In this document: positions 59,835 through 64,000 of the stretch, piece by piece
How the letters are laid out: each line of letters starts with the position of its first letter
How positions within the stretch are numbered: the first letter of the stretch is position 1
Assembly (NCBI GenBank): GCA_963784995.1
Contig: CAWATZ010000006.1
Location: forward strand, 1,302,001-1,366,000
DNA: 64,000 nucleotides
Origin: CAWATZ01 sp963784995
GTDB taxonomy: Bacteria; Planctomycetota; Planctomycetia; Gemmatales; Gemmataceae
Reading direction: 5' to 3'
Program-made: the position numbers and the translations under genes
Notes under the pieces: model-generated
What the model was told of the DNA's origin: nothing
Seen by the model: the letters and a program-made list of their open reading frames with translations, nothing else
Databases searched by the model: none

Positions 59835-60323
59835 TTGCTCCCCTCGGGTTGGCGTGCGTTGCCCTCTATCTATTCATTTACCGGAACGGCGGAGTTGATC
59901 CCAGATTCTTCCAGGCATCCGGCAAGTCTCTGCAAATTCGCTGACGGTCACGGATTGTGGGGAGGAAGGAGACCGCGAGTCCCAAGCGGTGAGACCGCCA
60001 CACCGCCAACGGCGATTTTGCTTGGCGGTGTGGCCAGGAGAGGCCCAGGCGTGTCCGTGCTTGCCCCACGGATGACAAAAGAGCGACACCGCCACCACGC
60101 CACCAGCACACGCCTTCTCGTCGGGACATCTCCTGGCACTTCCCAGAATCCAGGACGGTCAGCAAATTCGCTTGATCCGCATGTCCGCTCCACCTACGAT
60201 ACACCGTCGCTGCCTCGATGGACACAGGGGGATCAGTGCAAGCTCGAGCGAACAAGATCGTCGATCTGCCTTCCCTGCTCCTGCTCCGCGAGACGTACCA
60301 GCACGGGCGGCGGGGCAAAAAGG
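59835..60323. other. gene-free interval with hairpin
   Basis: About 490 bases with no supported gene. A 12-base perfect hairpin (CCACACCGCCAA, loop of 12, TTGGCGGTGTGG) lies at 59998-60033, upstream of the ECF-HlyD gene. Frames through this stretch lack conserved content. Confidence 0.5.
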
Positions 60324-61113
60324 GCAAAAAGGGGACGCATCTATTTTTCTTGACAAGGGTTGAGTGAATGGGTAAGGTCTCAAGCATGCCAAGACACCCG
60401 CGCAACACTCCTGGCGGTTACGTCTACCACGCCCTCAACCGTGCTGCTGCGCGCATGACGCTGTTCCACAAACCTGCCGACTACGACGCCTTCCTGCGCG
60501 TCCTGGACGAAGCGCTGCAACTCTACCCGACCCGGATGCTGGCCTACTGCATCATGCCAACGCACTGGCACTTCGTTCTCTGGCCTGAACACGACGGCCA
60601 GTTGACCCAGTTGCTGCGCTGGCTCACCTTGACCCATTCGGTGCGCTGGCACACGCATTACCACAGCACCGGCAGTGGCCACGTTTACCAGAACCGTTTC
60701 AAGGCCTTTCCCATTGAGCAGGACGAACACCTCTACACGGTGCTGCGCTACGTCGAGCGGAATGCGCTTGCGCGGGACTGGTCGAGCGTGCGGAGCAGTG
60801 GGTCTGGTCAAGCCTGGCGGCTCGCCTCGCGGGCGGAGAGGCCGCACGCCGGCTCCATCTCTGGCCGGTCCCCTTGGCCCCGAATTGGGTGCAGCACGTC
60901 AACGAACCGCAGTCAGAAGCGGAGTTGGCGGCGGTGCGTTGTTCGGTGGTGCGTGGCCGCCCGTACGGAGCACCGGAGTGGGTGGAGACGATGGTCAAAC
61001 AGTTGGGTTTGCAGGCGACGGTGCGGCCCCGTGGCCGACCCCCGAAACGTCCCGCCCAAGCATCCCCAGATGGGCAGGCCCTGGGAGAATAAATAGATGC
61101 GTCCCCTTTTTGC
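60324..61113 (+). mobile_element. RAYT (REP-associated tyrosine transposase) element with 23-base inverted ends
   Basis: The transposase gene is flanked by GCAAAAAGGGGACGCATCTA plus TTT at 60324-60346 and its exact complement at 61091-61113. The right copy overlaps the end of the gene. It lies directly against a toxin fragment on its right side. The ends bear no likeness to the arms of repeat families A-H in this window. Confidence 0.8.
60386..61092 (+). CDS. REP-associated tyrosine transposase (Y1_Tnp, IS200-like), one frameshift
   Basis: About 236 residues from the ATG at 60386 (MPRHPRNTPGGYVYHALNRA), the usual RAYT start. The HUH pair is in MPTHWHFVLWP, and the catalytic Tyr in LRYVERNALA. 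Between these, LRWLTLTHSVRWHTHYHSTG and GHVYQNRFKAFPI are standard. The frame changes near 60775: NALAR passes to AGLVERAEQWVWSSLAAR and on to GRPYGAPEWVETMVKQLGL and RPRGRPPKR, the normal C-terminus. With one base corrected the enzyme looks complete. RAYTs cut and move single-stranded REP hairpins. Confidence 0.85.
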
Positions 61114-61295
61114 TTGACGGCCACAAGCCAAAATACGAGTTCCGCAAACATCAGCAGAGTGCGAAAGAACGCGGGATCGACCGCAAACAGTTTCTTGACG
61201 AGTACCAAAACCCAGAACACTTGCGACCGGAATTGCCCGGATCAAACCACGGGCATTTCGGTGAGGATAAGACTTCGGCCTACCTGGGGCCGTGA
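61114..61295 (+). pseudogene. C-terminal fragment of an HNH/EndoVII-superfamily toxin
   Basis: Directly after the RAYT right end the frame reads GHKPKYEFRKHQQSAKERG, then FLDEYQNPEHLRPELPGSN, HGHFGEDKTSAYLGP and stop. G-H...F-L-D-x-Y-x-x-P...P-E-L-P-x-S-N-x-x-H is the pattern of GH-E-type toxin nuclease tips carried at the C-terminus of RHS and other polymorphic toxins. The upstream body is absent: no RHS or secretion repeats precede the RAYT. It is followed after 195 bases by a SUFU-family immunity-like gene. The nuclease tip alone has no start codon of its own. Confidence 0.6.
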
Positions 61296-61490
61296 TCTGG
61301 GCGACCTGAATTGTTTTGACCAAGACTTCATCTGGCAGGGTGTGATAATCCAGATGACAACAAGGAGTACATTAACCATTGGCTCGGGTGAAGTTATTGC
61401 ATGCCATGTAATCGGACAGCTTTACTTCCCAGAAGACACTGTGCTTTCAGAGTAAGCATTGGTTAGAACACCCGCATTAAGGAGGCGTCA

Positions 61491-62078
61491 ATGGCAAAAG
61501 CAGTGTCAGCCGATAACAAGAAGATCGCCAAGATGCTCGGGACAGCGTTTAGTGGCGCTTTCACGGTAGCCGAGTTCGTGCATGATTCGCTGCCGCTATC
61601 CGTCGATCTGCTTCGTTGTCCAGACCGTCCAGGAGAGGGTGTTACGTCCCTGGGAACAATTGGCCTTTCCGATTTTCCACTCCATCTGGAAAACGAAGAG
61701 TTTCCAGTTCGGATCGAACTGGTAGGTGCCATTGCATCGAGAAACGTGGATGCGTTCGCATCAGTCCTCGGAACGACAGCCTTCTGCATCATCCGTTCTG
61801 GAAGAATTGTACAACCAGGGAACACTCTAGAAGATGCAGTCAGCGTCTACATCCCAGAATCACCCCTGCCGCACATCTACTTCACCGCTCCTTTTTTCTG
61901 GGAGGAAGCCCTTCGGTCCACGCAGTTTGGCACGAAGAAGGTCGCGTGGCTGCTTGCCTTTCCCATTTCTCAGGCAGAGTTAGAACTGTTGCGGGAAAAG
62001 GGCGACAGCGCCTTGGAGGACGAATTCGAGAAGCACAACGTTGACATCTTTGACTTGTACAGAGAGTCTGTGGTGTAA
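61491..62078 (+). CDS. SUFU-domain protein, probable immunity protein
   Basis: 195 residues, ATG at 61491 after TAAGGAGG. Text LSVDLLRCPDRPGEGVTSLG, TIGLSDFPLH, VRIELVGAI, IVQPGNTLEDAV, VAWLLAFPISQAELELLREK and SALEDEFEKHNVDIFDLYRE follows the bacterial suppressor-of-fused domain along its whole length. Bacterial SUFU proteins are frequent immunity partners of polymorphic nuclease toxins, and here one follows an HNH-type toxin tip. Base composition is visibly lower in GC than the flanking genes, consistent with transfer. Immunity function is inferred from family and neighbour. Confidence 0.75.
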   Translation: MAKAVSADNKKIAKMLGTAFSGAFTVAEFVHDSLPLSVDLLRCPDRPGEGVTSLGTIGLSDFPLHLENEEFPVRIELVGAIASRNVDAFASVLGTTAFCIIRSGRIVQPGNTLEDAVSVYIPESPLPHIYFTAPFFWEEALRSTQFGTKKVAWLLAFPISQAELELLREKGDSALEDEFEKHNVDIFDLYRESVV

Positions 62079-62333
62079 GTACTGTGGGCAGCCTGGCAGT
62101 TGGAGTCCCATCAGCTATAATGTCCTGCCTTCGCAAAACCTCTCCCCGGTGGAGAGACCTTGGTCTTTGACAAGTCGATGAAATGAACCCAGTGCGGCGG
62201 GGTAATCAGGCGGATACTGCATCATGCGGGTGGAGTACCAAGAGCCCCGTCGCACCAAGGGTTTCTGATCGAGGGGCAACCTGACCTGGCAGCCGGACTC
62301 CGCTCCCAGAGCGGCAACACTTCGCTGACCTTC
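62079..62333. other. interval between SUFU gene and IS66 end, nothing recognised
   Basis: 255 bases with no supported gene. Frames give only unconserved text. It may include old element remains, but I recognise none. Confidence 0.4.
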
Positions 62334-62418
62334 GTAAGCGTCCGGTAAAAACCACTGTTGCAGCGCCGGGTATGCTCCGAGCATGTTTCGCCCGACCCAT
62401 GCTCTGGAGGTATCTCGT

Positions 62419-62778
62419 ATGTCTGCCGGTCGATCTCGTGATCCGGACAAGGAGCGTTTCTGGCGCTCCCACCTCGAACGTTGGCTCGTCAGTGGTCTGT
62501 CCATCCGCGCCTACTGCCGCCGCCACCAGCTGGCCGAGGCGTCCTTTTATTGCTGGCGGCGAACGTTGGCCCAACGCGACACCGACGCCTGCCAGCACCC
62601 GGCCTCAGACCCTGTTACCTTCGTCCCCCTGCACGTCACCCCCGAACCTACCGCCGCCACGCCGAGCCTCGAAGTCGTCCTGGGCAACGGCCGACGCCTG
62701 TTCGTTGGGCCAGGCTTCGATGCCGCCTCCTTGCGTACTCTGCTGGCTGTCCTGGAGGAGAGGCCATGCTCCCCCTGA
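62419..62778 (+). CDS. tnpA: IS66 accessory protein TnpA
   Basis: 119 residues, ATG at 62419 after GGAGG. DKERFWRSHLERWLVSGLSI then RAYCRRHQLAEASFYCWRR is the helix-turn-helix of IS66 TnpA proteins, which are presumed to bind the element ends. It overlaps tnpB by 13 bases. Confidence 0.85.
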   Translation: MSAGRSRDPDKERFWRSHLERWLVSGLSIRAYCRRHQLAEASFYCWRRTLAQRDTDACQHPASDPVTFVPLHVTPEPTAATPSLEVVLGNGRRLFVGPGFDAASLRTLLAVLEERPCSP

Positions 62779-63131
62779 CACCACCCGGACGCATTTTTCT
62801 CTGCCTGGCCGCCGTCGATTGCCGCAAATCGTTTGACGGGCTGGCGGCCCTGGTCAGCCAGGGGCTGGGCGACGATCCCCTCTCCGGTGACTGGTTCGTC
62901 TTTCGCAATCGACGCGGCGACCGCCTCAAGATCCTCAGCTGGCAGCAAGACGGCTATGCCATCTGGTACAAGCGGTTGGAAGAAGGCGTCTTTCGTTTTC
63001 CGACCGCACCAACTGGGCAGACTGGACAACTGGAGGTCCGCGCTGCCGAGCTGACCATGCTGTTAGACGGGGTCGTGTTGGAAAAGGTCGAACGCCGTCA
63101 CCGCTACCAGCGGCCGGCAACGACGCTCTAA
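62766..63131 (+). CDS. tnpB: IS66 accessory protein TnpB
   Basis: 121 residues. FLCLAAVDCRKSFDGLAALV, GDWFVFRNRRGDRLKILSW and YAIWYKRLEEGVFRFP are the complete IS66 TnpB core (IS66_Orf2). Starts inside the end of tnpA, giving translational coupling. Needed for transposition of IS66 elements, exact role unclear. Confidence 0.9.
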   Translation: MLPLTPPGRIFLCLAAVDCRKSFDGLAALVSQGLGDDPLSGDWFVFRNRRGDRLKILSWQQDGYAIWYKRLEEGVFRFPTAPTGQTGQLEVRAAELTMLLDGVVLEKVERRHRYQRPATTL

Positions 63132-63148
63132 GTCCACTTTTCTCTCAG

Positions 63149-63172
63149 GAGGGCCTCCTGCGGGAGGCCCTC
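63149..63172. terminator. hairpin between tnpB and tnpC
   Basis: GAGGGCCTCC, loop TGCG, GGAGGCCCTC, 18 bases after tnpB. No T run. It may lower read-through into tnpC, which has a separate 190-base leader here rather than the close spacing usual in IS66. Confidence 0.5.
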
Positions 63173-63318
63173 AGCACTTCAGACCAACTCATTCGCCGAC
63201 CAGCAAGCAGTGGCTCACTTTCCCTGATTGCTACAGATTGTCTTCAGCACACTTAAGTTGCAAGCTGTTTTCCAAATGGCGACGAAAAACACGTCGCCGG
63301 CTGCTATGATGTCTAAGT

Positions 63319-64000
63319 ATGAGTACTGCCACGACCACCACAACCGCGGCTTTAGACGTCCAGCACTTGCCTGACGATCCCGCCGTCCTCAAACGGATGA
63401 TCGAGGAGTTGCTCGGAGCCCTGGCGGCACGCCAGCGGGAGCTGAGCCAAATCCAAGTCCGCCTGGACCAGCTGCTGCGTCGTCTCTATGGTCCACGCAG
63501 CGAACGATTCGACCCCAGCCAATTGTCTCTGTTTACGCAACCGGATGCGGCGGCAGCCAACGGAGACGGTCCAACAGGACCAGACGAGAGCAAACCAGCC
63601 AAAGCCAAGCGGCGCCACAAGCACGGCCGGCAGCGGCCTCCCCAACACTTGCCTCGGCAGCGTCGGCTGCATGAGCTAACGGAAGCGGAGCGTTGCTGCA
63701 GTTGCTGTGGTCTGCCCCGCGTGGTCATTGGCGAAGAAGTCAGCGAGCAATACGATTGCGTGCCGCAGTCGATCTTTGTCATCGAAAACGTCCGCCTGAA
63801 GTATGCGTGTGTTGGCTGTGAGCAACGGCGCCGGCAGCTGTCCGAGCAAAGCGAGCCGCCACCGGCCACGGTGTCTGAGCCGGCCGCCGCGGGGTCCGGC
63901 CCGACGGCAGCAACCACTGCTGGGGCCACTGCAACAGCGGACCCCGTTTTGTTCCAGCCCGGCGTCGTGCTTGTCGTGACGCTGAGCACGGCACCCCTGC
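63319..64000 (+). CDS. tnpC: IS66 transposase TnpC, N-terminal part
   Basis: The first 227 codons are present. A Thr-rich start, a leucine-zipper-like helix (IEELLGALAARQRELSQIQV, DQLLRRLYGPRSERF), a basic linker (KPAKAKRRHKHGRQRPP), then the zinc-finger set CCSCCGLPRVVIGEEVSEQY and KYACVGCEQ. This is the standard IS66 order; the DDE catalytic domain lies beyond the window. An extra Ala/Thr-rich stretch (AAAGSGPTAATTAGATATA) follows the zinc finger. The last 15 codons do not match the usual text, so a further frame error is possible near the edge. Confidence 0.85.
   Translation, partial: MSTATTTTTAALDVQHLPDDPAVLKRMIEELLGALAARQRELSQIQVRLDQLLRRLYGPRSERFDPSQLSLFTQPDAAAANGDGPTGPDESKPAKAKRRHKHGRQRPPQHLPRQRRLHELTEAERCCSCCGLPRVVIGEEVSEQYDCVPQSIFVIENVRLKYACVGCEQRRRQLSEQSEPPPATVSEPAAAGSGPTAATTAGATATADPVLFQPGVVLVVTLSTAPL

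Larger units (their letters stand above)
62334..64000 (+). mobile_element. IS66-family insertion sequence, right end outside window
   Basis: The left end is GTAAGCGTCCGGTAAAAACC at 62334, the usual IS66 terminus. Inside are tnpA, tnpB and the start of tnpC in the standard order. The right terminus and target duplication are not visible. Confidence 0.85.

Noticed and set aside
61299..61455. A possible small gene between the toxin tip and the SUFU gene
   Set aside because: Frames here are short, lack a ribosome site and have no recognisable content.

Overview
The window reads as the chromosome of a planctomycete, most like the Gemmata/Zavarzinella (Gemmataceae) group. The grounds are GC-rich, densely coding DNA and families typical of that group: three DUF1559 pseudopilin-like genes with H-X9-DG tails, a sulfatase, DUF1553 and DUF1501 remnants, ECF sigma factors with C-terminal membrane segments, a Ser/Thr kinase with WD40 repeats, leucine-rich repeat proteins, TIGR02996 modules, and a Minf_1886-family protein. 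No tRNA, rRNA, CRISPR array or replication origin was recognised.

Layout. (1) 1-5 kb: edge of a Uma2 gene, a sulfatase, a small antitoxin-like gene and a secreted beta-propeller protein. (2) 5-12 kb: a block made by repeated duplication of a clpX-DUF1559 junction. It holds three DUF1559 genes, two small lipoproteins, an intact-length clpX, an internally deleted clpX copy and a decayed clpX tail. (3) 12-20 kb: two small membrane proteins, a frameshifted protein of six ~74-residue repeats, a fused DUF1553/DUF1501 relic, and a secreted LRR gene split by 1 kb of transposase debris. (4) 20-29 kb: a Tat-exported esterase, a WGR/TIGR02996/LRR protein, threonine synthase, an ECF sigma factor, DUF2306, a lipoprotein, a possible PD-(D/E)XK protein and a zinc-ribbon/toroid protein. 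(5) 29-43 kb: a kinase-WD40 giant, a PSP1/RicT protein, Minf_1886, an S9 peptidase, an HSP90-family chaperone coupled to a helical-repeat protein, an acyl-CoA dehydrogenase and asd. (6) 43-56 kb: a glycosyltransferase and two methyltransferases in one operon, then on the other strand nifJ, a dihydroorotate-dehydrogenase-like gene, DUF1614, gatB and a small gene in tight array. (7) 56-64 kb: an HtrA protease with a PDZ partner, an ECF sigma factor fused to a HlyD-like adaptor domain, and an island with a RAYT transposase element, the C-terminal end of an HNH/EndoVII-type toxin, a SUFU-domain immunity-like gene and an IS66 element that leaves the window.

How the parts relate. Asd and threonine synthase serve the same pathway but are not adjacent. 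NifJ with its DHODH-like neighbour forms a redox pair transcribed towards gatB. HtrA and the PDZ protein look like one envelope quality-control unit. Both ECF sigma genes carry their own membrane anchor, so they are probably surface-linked regulators.

Two window-wide features matter. First, long, near-perfect inverted repeats of at least eight unrelated sequences sit between genes, several supplying stop codons or C-terminal codons to flanking genes; a RAYT transposase lies in the same window. Second, about twenty one-base frame changes break otherwise conserved genes, including housekeeping clpX and the HSP90 gene, often beside G or C runs. I read most of these as consensus errors in the assembly, so a split reading frame here is not by itself evidence of a pseudogene.
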